Assembly (NCBI GenBank): GCA_018267135.1
Contig: JAFDZA010000018.1
Span: forward strand, 62,001 to 126,000
Reading direction: 5' to 3'
Length of the DNA: 64,000 nucleotides
Source: Bacteroidota bacterium
Lineage (GTDB): Bacteria; Bacteroidota; Bacteroidia; Cytophagales; Cyclobacteriaceae
Shown: piece after piece, positions 26,177 to 35,103 of the stretch
Position numbering within the stretch: the first letter of the stretch is position 1
Layout: every line of letters starts with the position of its first letter
Translations under genes and position numbers: made by a program
Notes under the pieces: model-generated
Told to the model about the DNA's origin: nothing
Databases searched by the model: none
Seen by the model: only the letters and a program-made list of their open reading frames with translations

Positions 26177-28054
26177 ATGAGCGACACCATCCTTCACGAA
26201 TGCGGCATCGCCCTCATCCGATTGCGGAAGCCCCTTTCTTACTACATCGAAAAATATGGCCCCACCTACGCCATGAATAAGATGTATATCCTCATGGAAA
26301 AGCAGCGCAACCGTGGCCAGGATGGTGCCGGAATAGCCAACATCAAAATCGATCAAAAACCCGGGTATCGTTTTTTCAGCCGCTATCGTTCCATCAAACC
26401 CGACCCGGTGGCACATCTTTTCAAAAAAATCTCTAAAAAATATAAGAAAGCCCAAAAAGAAGGGAAGGCTCAGTTTCGCGATGAACAATGGCTGAAAGAG
26501 CACGTTGCCTTTTCGGGCGAACTTTGGTTGGGACACCTGCGCTATGGCACCCATGGCATCAATAATATTGAAAGCGTACACCCCTTTTTGCGCCAAAATA
26601 ACTGGCGCAGCCGAAACCTGGTTATGGCCGGCAATTTCAACATGACCAATGTGGAAGAGCTTTTTAATGTACTGGTAGAGTTAGGGCAACATCCAAAAGA
26701 AAAAGTAGATACCGTTACGGTAATGGAAAAGATTGGCCATTTTCTGGATGAAGAAGTGCAGACGCTTTTTGAGAAATACAAAGATCATTTTTCCAATCAG
26801 GAAGTATCTGAAATTATTGAAAACGAAGTGGATTTGCAGCGTGTGTTAAAACGAGCCTGCAAAGATTTTGATGGCGGGTATGCCATGGCCGGGTTAACCG
26901 GCTCCGGGTCGGCCTTTGTGGTGCGCGATCCTTCGGGCATACGCCCGGCATTTTACTATGCCAACGAAGAAGTGGTGGTAGTAGCTTCTGAAAAACAAGC
27001 TATTAAAACAGCCTTTAATATAGAGTACGATCAGATTCTGGAAGTGCAACCCGGGCATGCCCTCATCATCAACAAAAGTGGCGAGTTCTACCAAAAGCCG
27101 GTACTGACTCAGCTCGAGAAAAAATCGTGCAGCTTTGAACGAATTTATTTTTCGCGTGGAACAGACCCCGAAATTTACCGTGAGCGAAAACAACTGGGCC
27201 GGTTGCTGGTGCCCCAGGTATTGAAATCTATAAATTCCGACCTGAAGAATACAATATTTTCGTATGTACCCAATACAGCCGAAACCGCCTTTCTGGGATT
27301 GATGGAAGGCATTCAGGATTACCTCATCAGCAAACAAAAGGATGTAATTCTGGATGGCAAGCCCTCGATTGATTCACTCGAAGAAATTTTGTCGTTCCGT
27401 CCCCGCACGGAAAAAATCGTTATTAAAGATGCCAAGTTGCGCACCTTTATTACCGATGACAACCACCGCGATGAAATGGTATCGCACGTGTACGACACCA
27501 CCTACGAAGTAGTAAACAAAGGCAAAGATACGTTGGTTATACTGGATGACTCCATCATACGGGGCACTACACTGGAGAAGAGCATTTTAAGAATGTTAGA
27601 GCGGCTTCATCCTAAAAAAATTGTTATTGTTTCGTCTGCCCCGCAAATCCGTTTCCCCGATTGTTATGGTATAGACATGAGCAAACTGGGCGAGTTCGTT
27701 GCCTTCCGGGCGATGGTAAAGTTAGTGAAAGAGCAAGGAAATGATTACTTATTGGGCGAAGTGTATGAACAGTGCCGAAGCCAGAACGATGGGAGCGAAA
27801 ATTTTGTAAAACGATTATACAAACTCTTTACACCCGAACAACTATCCGAGAAGATAACTGAAATTGTGAAACCCGAAGGCATGAAAGCCGAACTGGAAGT
27901 GGTTTTTCAATCTATCGAAAATCTTCATAAGGCTATCCCCAACCATACAGGCGACTGGTACTTTACCGGAAACTTTCCCACACCGGGCGGCATGAAAGTG
28001 GCCAACCAGGCGTACATGAACTATATGGATGGAAAATTAGTACGAGCGTATTAA
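26177..28054 (+). CDS. Amidophosphoribosyltransferase-type protein (PurF-like, long Bacteroidota form)
   Basis: 625 residues from ATG 26177 (MSDTILHECGIAL). The N-terminal glutamine amidohydrolase has its nucleophile Cys9, presumably exposed by removing an eight-residue propeptide. NRGQDGAGIAN, LWLGHLRYGTHG and GSAFVVRDPSGIRP follow. The phosphoribosyltransferase half carries the PRPP loop VILDDSIIRGTTLEKS. PurF makes phosphoribosylamine in the first step of purine synthesis. This form is longer than the standard enzyme of about 500 residues (insertions around residues 80-120 and at the C-terminus). Many members of the phylum carry it in addition to a canonical purF, so a specialised role is possible. 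Confidence 0.88.
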   Translation: MSDTILHECGIALIRLRKPLSYYIEKYGPTYAMNKMYILMEKQRNRGQDGAGIANIKIDQKPGYRFFSRYRSIKPDPVAHLFKKISKKYKKAQKEGKAQFRDEQWLKEHVAFSGELWLGHLRYGTHGINNIESVHPFLRQNNWRSRNLVMAGNFNMTNVEELFNVLVELGQHPKEKVDTVTVMEKIGHFLDEEVQTLFEKYKDHFSNQEVSEIIENEVDLQRVLKRACKDFDGGYAMAGLTGSGSAFVVRDPSGIRPAFYYANEEVVVVASEKQAIKTAFNIEYDQILEVQPGHALIINKSGEFYQKPVLTQLEKKSCSFERIYFSRGTDPEIYRERKQLGRLLVPQVLKSINSDLKNTIFSYVPNTAETAFLGLMEGIQDYLISKQKDVILDGKPSIDSLEEILSFRPRTEKIVIKDAKLRTFITDDNHRDEMVSHVYDTTYEVVNKGKDTLVILDDSIIRGTTLEKSILRMLERLHPKKIVIVSSAPQIRFPDCYGIDMSKLGEFVAFRAMVKLVKEQGNDYLLGEVYEQCRSQNDGSENFVKRLYKLFTPEQLSEKITEIVKPEGMKAELEVVFQSIENLHKAIPNHTGDWYFTGNFPTPGGMKVANQAYMNYMDGKLVRAY

Positions 28055-28084
28055 CATCCGGGAATAATTGTTTTCATTTCCGGA

Positions 28085-29038
28085 TTATCGCAACTCTATA
28101 GCTAACGTCACTTCATTCATACACTTAAAATGTTTTTTAGGACACCGGTCGTATCCTATTTTTGAACAAGGGCGGCAATCTAAATTTTTATTTTCCAGCG
28201 ATGTAAACCGGGTACGATAGGGGTACATGCCAAACGCAGGGATCGTGTTTCCCCAGATTACAAAAATTTCTTTTTTAAAAGCTGCCGCGATGTGCATCAG
28301 CCCGGTGTCGTGGGTAAATACCACCTTTGCCTGTTTGATGAGGCTGGCCGACTGGTTGAGATTAAATTTTCCGCAGGCGTTAAAAACCGTTTCGCCCAAT
28401 GCTTGCCTCACTTTCTCTCCATTCTCTATATCTTCCTTCCCTCCCAGCAGTACTACCGGTTGGTTGATGTTGGTACACAGTTCAATCATTCGGGGTACCG
28501 GTAGTTTTTTTGTTTCGTGCTGCGCTCCGATGGCATACACCACAAAACCGTTGCGATGGGGTAATGGCAGTCGGTCGGGCGATACTTCATCTTGGGCTGG
28601 TATAAAATAATCTAAGCCCAACGCATCATTTTTTACACCCAGTAATTTGGTTGTTTGCAAGTACCGCTCTACAATGTGTACATCGGGCAAATGGTTTATC
28701 TTAAAGTTAACCATCAGCCATTTTTCAAGGTTGAGTTTATTAAAGGCAAAAGCCTGCACCCCCAGCCTCCATTTTACAATTCGGGTACGGAGGTTATTGT
28801 GCAGGTCTATAATGTAATCGTATTTTTCGTTTTTAAGTTGAGCTATCAACTCATCCAGTTTATCTTCCAGAAAAAATAATTTGTCGAGGTATGGATTATT
28901 TTGCAGGATGATCTCAAATTGTTTTTTGGTGGCATAATGAACTACTGCATTATCTAATTGGGTTTTAATACAGCGCACTACCGGGGTGGTTAATACAATA
29001 TCCCCAATGGAAGAAAAGCGGATAATCAGGATTTTCAT
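28085..29038 (-). CDS. Family 9 glycosyltransferase (heptosyltransferase-like)
   Basis: 317 residues. The N-terminus KILIIRFSSIGDIVLTTPVVR is the GT9/heptosyltransferase signature. The C-terminal half has VVLLGGKEDIENG and HDTGLMHIAAAFKKEIFVIWG, the nucleotide-sugar binding region. Members add heptose or other sugars to lipopolysaccharide core at the inner membrane. A Cys-containing tail (NLDCRPCSKIGYDRCPKKHFKC) is typical of the Bacteroidota subgroup. Single gene with its own promoter. Confidence 0.9.
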   Translation of the reverse strand: MKILIIRFSSIGDIVLTTPVVRCIKTQLDNAVVHYATKKQFEIILQNNPYLDKLFFLEDKLDELIAQLKNEKYDYIIDLHNNLRTRIVKWRLGVQAFAFNKLNLEKWLMVNFKINHLPDVHIVERYLQTTKLLGVKNDALGLDYFIPAQDEVSPDRLPLPHRNGFVVYAIGAQHETKKLPVPRMIELCTNINQPVVLLGGKEDIENGEKVRQALGETVFNACGKFNLNQSASLIKQAKVVFTHDTGLMHIAAAFKKEIFVIWGNTIPAFGMYPYRTRFTSLENKNLDCRPCSKIGYDRCPKKHFKCMNEVTLAIELR

Positions 29039-29052
29039 TTGGTTTTAAAAAT

Positions 29053-29060
29053 CAAAAATA
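29053..29060 (-). promoter_or_regulatory. -7 promoter box (TATTTTTG on the minus strand)
   Basis: A perfect TAnnTTTG match 14 bp upstream of the glycosyltransferase ATG, the same layout as the ferredoxin reductase promoter. The divergent EVE gene has only a weaker TAACTTTT at 29078-29085. Confidence 0.45.
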
Positions 29061-29106
29061 CAATTTAGTTTTTTGTGTAACTTTTAGCTCGATTCAAAAA
29101 AATATC

Positions 29107-29508
29107 ATGAATTATTGGCTAACTAAAACCGAGCCCGGCACCTACTCTTGGAGCGATCTGGTACGCGATGGCGAAACCACGTGGGATGGCGTGCGCAACT
29201 TTCAGGCAAGGAATAACCTAAAGAGCATGAAGAAAGAGGATAAGGTTTTTATTTACCACAGTGGCGAAGAGAAAGCCATCGTGGGGATAGCCACCGTGAG
29301 TCGTGAATTTTTTCCCGACCCCAAAGATGCTGCGTGGGTTGCTGTAGCCTTAAAGCATTATAAACCATTAAAAAAACCGGTTACGTTAGCACAGATAAAG
29401 TCGGACAAAAAACTGACGGCCATGGTGCTGGTAAAAGCTTCGCGCTTGTCGGTGCAACCGGTAAAGAAAGAAGAGTTTGATGCGGTGGTTTTGCAGAGCG
29501 AGAAATAA
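29107..29508 (+). CDS. EVE-domain protein
   Basis: 133 residues, a single EVE (PUA-like) domain: MNYWLTKTEPGTYSW at the start, TTWDGVRNFQARNNLK and DKVFIYHSGEEKAIVGIA. EVE domains read modified bases in DNA or RNA through an aromatic cage, and some are fused to restriction or defence enzymes. Stand-alone copies like this are widespread, and their target is not established. The stop is 2 bp before the next gene, which suggests co-transcription with the secreted protein and possibly the rimB/rimK genes. Confidence 0.93.
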   Translation: MNYWLTKTEPGTYSWSDLVRDGETTWDGVRNFQARNNLKSMKKEDKVFIYHSGEEKAIVGIATVSREFFPDPKDAAWVAVALKHYKPLKKPVTLAQIKSDKKLTAMVLVKASRLSVQPVKKEEFDAVVLQSEK

Positions 29509-29510
29509 TT

Positions 29511-31127
29511 ATGATAGCCCGTCTTTTATTTGCACTTCCTTTTCTGGCCCGAAATTCAACAGTTATTTTTTTTCTTTCAGCTCCGACCTGCCTGTTGGCT
29601 CAGGCCAAACCAGTGGCCCGCTACGAAAGGCCCTATAGCAGCAGCGACCACGAATTTATTGTGCAACCGATGGGGGCTCGCGGCCTGGCGATGATACGCG
29701 ATGAAGACAAATTTGAAAAAGGCAAAAAAAAATGGGAAGTAACTTTCGTTGACTCGACCCTACATCAATTCTGGCAAATCGAATTATATGTGGATATCCG
29801 GAAAAATATTATTGGACACGATTTTTATCAAGGCAATGTTTACCTTATTTATCAGGAAACAGAAATTTCGCGCGAAATAATTTTAATCGAAATTAACCCG
29901 GCTACCCAGTCATATAAAGCGCACAGTTTTAAACCCGAGGCGGACATCCGGTTTGTCTATTTTACCATTGTAAAATCAAAAGCCATTTTTGGAGGATACA
30001 TCCAAAGCGAAGCTACTTTATTTATGTATGATCTGAACAATGAAGTGGCGCGTGTTATTCCCGGCACCTTCCGGCCCAAGGTAGAGTTGCTCGACATCCG
30101 CACCAACGTAAACGGCACATTTAATGTCATCCTCAAAGAAAAACCCAACAAGCTGGTAATCCACACCTTTGATGAAACGGGAGTGATGTTATTTGAAAAA
30201 ATAATTACCATCGAAGACAAGAAAACAATTCTGGAAGCACAGACCAGCACACTGGAGCGCGATGAAATGGTCATTATGGGAACGTGGACATTTGGGAACA
30301 ACAAACTGGCCTCGGGAATATTTTCGGTAGTGGTTGATGTAACCCAAGACCTGCCCGTAAATTATTACTGGCTTACCGAGCTTGAGCATTTTTTAGATTA
30401 TCAAAAACCGGAGAAGGCTGCTAAACTAAAAGCAAAAAACGAATGGCGAAAAGGACGAGGCAAGTCGTCTAGCTTCCGGGTAAACTTATCGGTTGAACAC
30501 ATCAAAGAAAGTAAAAATGGTTTTTTCCTGCTGACCGAAGCGTATGAGGCTCCGGCATCCTATTATAATTCGCGGTGGAGTTCTCCTTACGGGTATAGCC
30601 CTTATAATTATTACTCTCCATACAATGGCGGCTATTATCCTTACGCTTTCAATTCCATGCCCAGCCGGTATTATTATCCGTATGGATCCCCCTACTCTCC
30701 CTATGGCAGTTCCTCCAACTACAATCCATCTAATCAAATGCGGATTTTTCAAACCTCTTTAGCTTACTTCGATCTGAAGGGGGAACTTCTGCACGACCGC
30801 TCGCTTAAATTCAAAGAAATAAAAATGACCACCAAAGATCAGGTTTCTGATTTTGTAGAATACGAAGGTGTTGTTACGTTAGCCTGTAAAAACGAACAGG
30901 AAATTAATGTAGAGTATGCCCGAGACGATGGCTCGGAACCGGTAGCACAAAAGCTTACTACCGTAATGGATGAAAACGAAATATCAAAATCAGAATCGCA
31001 GGAAAACAGCGGTATTCGCGCCTGGTACGATGGGTATTTTTATGTGTTTGGCTACCAAACCGTAAAAAATAATATAGACAGAAAATCGCGCGATGTTTTT
31101 TATATTAATAAAATAAAAGGAGGCTGA
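29511..31127 (+). CDS. Exported protein with Tyr/Pro/Ser-rich segment, unknown family
   Basis: 538 residues. A hydrophobic signal (cleavage near CLLAQA) starts the protein. Residues 40-330 have a beta-rich pattern reminiscent of a propeller (repeated short strands such as VYLIYQETEI and AIFGGYIQSEATLFMYDL), but I cannot assign a family. Residues about 350-405 are low complexity, dominated by Tyr, Pro, Ser and Gly (SPYGYSPYNYYSPYNGGYY). The gene starts 2 bp after the EVE gene and ends 11 bp before the zinc protease gene. Confidence 0.75.
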   Translation: MIARLLFALPFLARNSTVIFFLSAPTCLLAQAKPVARYERPYSSSDHEFIVQPMGARGLAMIRDEDKFEKGKKKWEVTFVDSTLHQFWQIELYVDIRKNIIGHDFYQGNVYLIYQETEISREIILIEINPATQSYKAHSFKPEADIRFVYFTIVKSKAIFGGYIQSEATLFMYDLNNEVARVIPGTFRPKVELLDIRTNVNGTFNVILKEKPNKLVIHTFDETGVMLFEKIITIEDKKTILEAQTSTLERDEMVIMGTWTFGNNKLASGIFSVVVDVTQDLPVNYYWLTELEHFLDYQKPEKAAKLKAKNEWRKGRGKSSSFRVNLSVEHIKESKNGFFLLTEAYEAPASYYNSRWSSPYGYSPYNYYSPYNGGYYPYAFNSMPSRYYYPYGSPYSPYGSSSNYNPSNQMRIFQTSLAYFDLKGELLHDRSLKFKEIKMTTKDQVSDFVEYEGVVTLACKNEQEINVEYARDDGSEPVAQKLTTVMDENEISKSESQENSGIRAWYDGYFYVFGYQTVKNNIDRKSRDVFYINKIKGG

Positions 31128-31138
31128 TATTTTTAATC

Positions 31139-31576
31139 ATGGAAGAATCTGTATTAAAAGTGCTGGGGCGCTCCGACCGGGTAGATCTTCCCGAACTGGG
31201 CCTGGAAAATATTCACGCCAAGATAGATACCGGGGCTTATACCTGCAGCCTTCATTGCTCTACCGCACAGGTCGTAAATGGCGTGCTGGCGTTTACCTTG
31301 CTGGATGAAGAACACCCCGAGTTTACCGGGCGAAAATATATTTTTAAAAAATTTGACAGGCGCGAAATAAAAAATTCGTTTGGCGAAGCCGAGTTGCGCT
31401 ATGTTATTAAAACCAAAATCAAAATATTCGATCAACTCATCCGGGCCGAGTTTTCGCTGAGCAACCGGGGAAATTTAAAATTTCCGGTACTGCTTGGAAG
31501 AAAAATATTACGTAAACGTTTTCTGATAGACGTTGCAAAAAAAGATTTATCTTTCCTTAGTAAAGGGAGCCTTTAA
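31139..31576 (+). CDS. RimK-associated ATP-dependent zinc protease family protein (COG4067)
   Basis: 145 residues, a retropepsin-like fold with the DTGA motif in HAKIDTGAYTCSLHC, then FPVLLGRKILRKRFLIDV. This family (often called RimB) lies beside rimK in many bacteria and is thought to modulate ribosomal protein S6 glutamylation together with an aspartoacylase-like peptidase. Here rimK follows 66 bp downstream, as expected. The zinc-protease name comes from database convention, and an aspartic-type mechanism fits the motif better. Confidence 0.88.
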   Translation: MEESVLKVLGRSDRVDLPELGLENIHAKIDTGAYTCSLHCSTAQVVNGVLAFTLLDEEHPEFTGRKYIFKKFDRREIKNSFGEAELRYVIKTKIKIFDQLIRAEFSLSNRGNLKFPVLLGRKILRKRFLIDVAKKDLSFLSKGSL

Positions 31577-31642
31577 TCGTATTTCTTGTAAAGATATTTT
31601 TTTTGGTACCCTTTTTAAACTAACATTCTTTTCCATTTTATC

Positions 31643-32551
31643 ATGAACATTGCCATTCTCTCCCGCGACCCCAAACTATACTCTACCCGCAGGCTGAAAG
31701 AAGCCGGAGAAAAGCGTGGCCACAACGTGGAGATCATCGACCACATGAAATGTGTGCTGCTGATTGAAAAGAAAAACCCGATGGTATGGCACAAAGGGCG
31801 TAAGTTAGATTACTTCGATGCCATTATTCCCCGCATTGGGGCATCGGTTACCTTTTATGGAGCAGCCGTGGTGCGCCAGTTTGAAATGATGAAAGTCTTT
31901 ACCGCCATCGAGTCGCAAGCATTAATTCGCTCGCGCGATAAACTGAGAAGCCTTCAAATATTATCGCGAGCCGGGCTGGATTTACCCAAAACGGTTTTTA
32001 TGGATTACAGTAAAAATACCGAAGGCATTATAGAATCGGTGGGCGGTGCGCCAGTAGTTATAAAGTTACTCGAAGGAACCCAGGGGGTTGGCGTGGTGCT
32101 GGCTGAAAATAAAAAAGCAGCCCGATCAGTAATTGAAGCATTTCATGGGGTAAAGACGCGCATCATCGTACAAGAATTTATTAAAGAAGCCAAAGGAGCC
32201 GACATCCGGGCCTTTGTAGTGAATGGCGAAGTGGTAGGTGCCATGCGCAGGCAAGCCCGCGATGGCGAATTCAGAAGTAACCTTCACCGGGGCGGCTATG
32301 CCACCGTAGTAAAATTAAACCGGCACGAAAAACACACCGCTATTGTAGCCGCTAAAAAAATGGGGCTCGGCATAGCCGGGGTAGATATGCTACCCAGCAA
32401 ACGCGGGCCATTGATTATTGAGGTCAACTCATCGCCCGGCCTGGAGGGAATAGAGGGTGCCACTAAAGCTGATATTGCCGGAAAAATTTATCAATACATA
32501 GAACTCCATGCCGGCAAGAAAAAAATTCAAAAAGATAAAATTAATGCCTGA
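31643..32551 (+). CDS. rimK: Ribosomal protein S6 glutamate ligase family (RimK), ATP-grasp
   Basis: 302 residues, the normal length. It has [51 protein letters not shown], the ATP-grasp loop [36 protein letters not shown] and the metal site [14 protein letters not shown]. RimK adds glutamates to the C-terminus of ribosomal protein S6 using ATP. The usual third partner, an aspartoacylase-like gene, is absent here but occurs at 46911 beyond the CHAT module. Confidence 0.95.
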   Translation: MNIAILSRDPKLYSTRRLKEAGEKRGHNVEIIDHMKCVLLIEKKNPMVWHKGRKLDYFDAIIPRIGASVTFYGAAVVRQFEMMKVFTAIESQALIRSRDKLRSLQILSRAGLDLPKTVFMDYSKNTEGIIESVGGAPVVIKLLEGTQGVGVVLAENKKAARSVIEAFHGVKTRIIVQEFIKEAKGADIRAFVVNGEVVGAMRRQARDGEFRSNLHRGGYATVVKLNRHEKHTAIVAAKKMGLGIAGVDMLPSKRGPLIIEVNSSPGLEGIEGATKADIAGKIYQYIELHAGKKKIQKDKINA

Positions 32552-32554
32552 GAT

Positions 32555-32562
32555 TACTTTTG
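32555..32562 (+). promoter_or_regulatory. -7 promoter box (TACTTTTG) of the TPR sensor kinase
   Basis: A perfect TAnnTTTG match 3 bp after the rimK stop and 37 bp before the kinase ATG. It suggests the kinase starts a new transcription unit, separate from rimK. Confidence 0.5.
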
Positions 32563-32599
32563 CTAAGCACTCTTTCGGCTGCACTCCTTCTTTCGTTTT

Positions 32600-34528
32600 A
32601 TGAAATTTGTATGGATCATCTTACTACTGATTTTAGTAGTCGGCCATAGCCCGGCACAAAATTTTAACTTAGACAGCTTAAAACGGCAAGCCGCTATTAC
32701 CACTGGAAAACCACAGATCGAAAGTTTAGTCGAGTTAAGTTGGGCTATGCGGTACTCCAATGCAGACTCGGCCCGGAAATATGGAACACAGGCTTTACAA
32801 CTTTCGCGTCAATTAAAACTACCCGAGCTGGAAGTGGAAGCACTCAACAACATTGGTATAACGCACGAAGCACAAGGAAACTACGAGCAAGCGCTGGCCT
32901 TTGAGCTGCCCGCTCTGGTGCTCCGAAAAAAAATAGGAAATGATTATAAAACAGCCCAAACGCTTAACAACATCGGCATTGTTTATGATGAAAAGGGCGA
33001 CTACCAAAAAGCCATCAACTACTATCTGGAAGCCCGGAAAATATACGAGGCCCGCGGAGATCAGGCCAAAATTGCCATGGTCATTTCAAACATCGGCATT
33101 GTTTTAAAAGCACAGAAAGAATACCAGCATGCCATTGCCTCTTACTTTGAAGCACTAAAGATATACCGGCAACTGAACCAACCGCTGGGTATGGCTTCTT
33201 GCCACGCCAATTTAGGATCTGCTTTTTTCAACTTGAATCAGTACGATAGCGCCCTGCATTATGCCCTGCTGGCAGCACGCGAGTTTGGCGCCATCAACAA
33301 CAAACAATTTCTTGCAGCTGCTATGTGCAATGCCGGCATGGCATTTCATAAACTCGGAAAACAGCAGCAGGCAATTGAAACACTCCTGCACGCCAAAAAA
33401 TTGTACGAAGAATACGACAATAAAAAAGAGTTAGCCTTTTTATTGATCTATCTGGCCGAGATAGAACTTGAAACAAAAAATTACGAAAGAGGTATTGTAT
33501 TTGCCACCCAAGGACGGGCACTGGCCAAAGCCATTGGATCGAGGGAAGAGGTAATGAAAGCACATCAAATACTTTCCAGGTTATATGCTGCACAAAATAA
33601 TTTTGCCCGGGCATTGGCCGAGCGCCAGTTGTACGACCAGGAAAAAGATTCTCTCTTTGAGCTGACTAAAGTAAAACAGATATCCGAGCTGCAGGCCAAA
33701 TACGAAAGTGAAAAAAAAGAAAATCAGATTACCCTGCTTACCGAGCAAAACGAAATTAAGGACATACGTCTCCGGCAAACTACCATTCTCATCATAAGCC
33801 TCGGTCTTTTACTCTTTGTACTGGTAGCATTCGGCTGGTTGTGGCGCAATCGTATCAACCTGAAGCAAAAAGCGCGGCTCGAAGCCGAGCGGGCAGAACT
33901 ACGGCAGTCTCAACTTCAGGCGGTTATTGCCTCGCAAGAAGAAGAACGAAGACGCTTTGCAGCTGATCTGCACGATGGCCTCGGGCAAATTATCTCGGCC
34001 ATCCGACTGGGGCTATCAAAAGAAAAAGTAGAAGCTGATTCCATTGAGTATTCGCTCGGGCTGCTGAATGATATGAATCTTGAAATCAGAAATATTGCTT
34101 TCAATCTGATGCCACAGGTGTTAATGAAAGAAGGATTGCACGATGCCCTGAAAGAATTAGCGCTTAGAATTAACCAAACCGGAAGTGTGTACATTGATGT
34201 ACAGACCTACAATCTACATCCGGCCATGGACTCTTCTTACCGCATTGCGCTGTACCGTATTTGCCAGGAATGGGTAAACAATGTCATTAAATACAGTGGG
34301 TGTAAAAAGATTATGATTCAGGCTATACAGCATCCGGACGAGCTGGTGGTTACCATGGAAGATGACGGCAACGGATTTGATGCCGATTTGCTTATGCACG
34401 GAAAAGGCAACGGTTGGAAAAATATAAACTCCCGGCTGAGCCTCATCCATGGAAAAATAGAAATAGACTCCATGGCCGGCCGCAAGGGTACAATCGTTAT
34501 TCTTACTGTACCCTGCACAAGCCGTTAG
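32600..34528 (+). CDS. TPR-containing sensor histidine kinase, NarX/HisKA_3 type
   Basis: 642 residues. A signal peptide (cleavage near HSPAQN) is followed by about eight TPR units in the periplasm (repeats such as LNNIGITHEAQGNYEQAL) and a coiled coil. One membrane helix lies at about 395-415. The HisKA_3 domain has phospho-acceptor His458 in RRFAADLHDGLGQIISA, and the final HATPase_c domain has VTMEDDGNGFD. HisKA_3 kinases pair with LuxR-type response regulators. The only one in the window is at 43380, on the far side of the OmpA and CHAT genes, so these are the probable partners. Confidence 0.93.
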   Translation: MKFVWIILLLILVVGHSPAQNFNLDSLKRQAAITTGKPQIESLVELSWAMRYSNADSARKYGTQALQLSRQLKLPELEVEALNNIGITHEAQGNYEQALAFELPALVLRKKIGNDYKTAQTLNNIGIVYDEKGDYQKAINYYLEARKIYEARGDQAKIAMVISNIGIVLKAQKEYQHAIASYFEALKIYRQLNQPLGMASCHANLGSAFFNLNQYDSALHYALLAAREFGAINNKQFLAAAMCNAGMAFHKLGKQQQAIETLLHAKKLYEEYDNKKELAFLLIYLAEIELETKNYERGIVFATQGRALAKAIGSREEVMKAHQILSRLYAAQNNFARALAERQLYDQEKDSLFELTKVKQISELQAKYESEKKENQITLLTEQNEIKDIRLRQTTILIISLGLLLFVLVAFGWLWRNRINLKQKARLEAERAELRQSQLQAVIASQEEERRRFAADLHDGLGQIISAIRLGLSKEKVEADSIEYSLGLLNDMNLEIRNIAFNLMPQVLMKEGLHDALKELALRINQTGSVYIDVQTYNLHPAMDSSYRIALYRICQEWVNNVIKYSGCKKIMIQAIQHPDELVVTMEDDGNGFDADLLMHGKGNGWKNINSRLSLIHGKIEIDSMAGRKGTIVILTVPCTSR

Positions 34529-34620
34529 TTTGTTTCAACATATCGGCAGAAGCATTAAAGCCATTCATTGACGTTTTAATAAAAATTTAATCGGTCTATC
34601 CGTTGGTTTTAACAACTTCC

Positions 34621-34636
34621 TCCGTAGCAGCACGGA
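34621..34636. promoter_or_regulatory. Dyad element copy 1 (TCCGTAGCAGCACGGA)
   Basis: A 16-bp dyad with TCCGT/ACGGA arms, followed by TAAAAAATACC, close to the sequence after copy 3. It lies 72 bp upstream of the ATG at 34708. It matches copies at 37209 and 44030 in 14-15 of 16 positions. Confidence 0.65.
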
Positions 34637-34707
34637 TAAAAAATACCTTTTTCGGTGTATTTTTTTTGTGTGTTTTAAAAATGACTTTTGGTATTAGAAA
34701 CTATGTA

Positions 34708-35103
34708 ATGGACGAATACATCTGCAAAAATTCAAAATACGAAAAACCTCTTTCCATCAGGTTATACAATCATTATTTAGAAACTGACAAGGGAGATAGC
34801 AGCCGCACCATTATCTACCGCGACATTGCTTATGTGCAACTGATACGGCAAAGAAAAAAATTTAAAATAAAAATTTCTACGAAGACAGAAGGCAATTTAT
34901 TATTATCTAATTGTTTTTATTTACCCAATGGCCAGTGCGAATACCGTTCGCATCAATACACTTCGATGGTGCGTATTTTTCACCTTCATGTAAAGAACAT
35001 TCATACCATTCATTTTTTTGTTAAGACAAGCTGGTTGTCTTTTTTTGGAGGGAACCAAACTTACTCTGCGCAATTTATTCCTTTAGGTTTTTTACCAAAC
35101 TAA
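34708..35103 (+). CDS. Small cytoplasmic protein, unknown function
   Basis: 131 residues if started at ATG 34708 (MDEYICKNSKYEK); ATG 34681 and a TTG at 34603 are in frame, but the latter would lie on the dyad element. It has no signal or membrane segment and is rich in Lys, Arg, Tyr and aromatic residues with a beta-strand pattern. I do not recognise a family. The TAA overlaps the stop codon of the convergent OmpA gene (CTAA shared). The dyad 72 bp upstream links it to the CHAT gene and the 44121 operon. Confidence 0.55.
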   Translation: MDEYICKNSKYEKPLSIRLYNHYLETDKGDSSRTIIYRDIAYVQLIRQRKKFKIKISTKTEGNLLLSNCFYLPNGQCEYRSHQYTSMVRIFHLHVKNIHTIHFFVKTSWLSFFGGNQTYSAQFIPLGFLPN

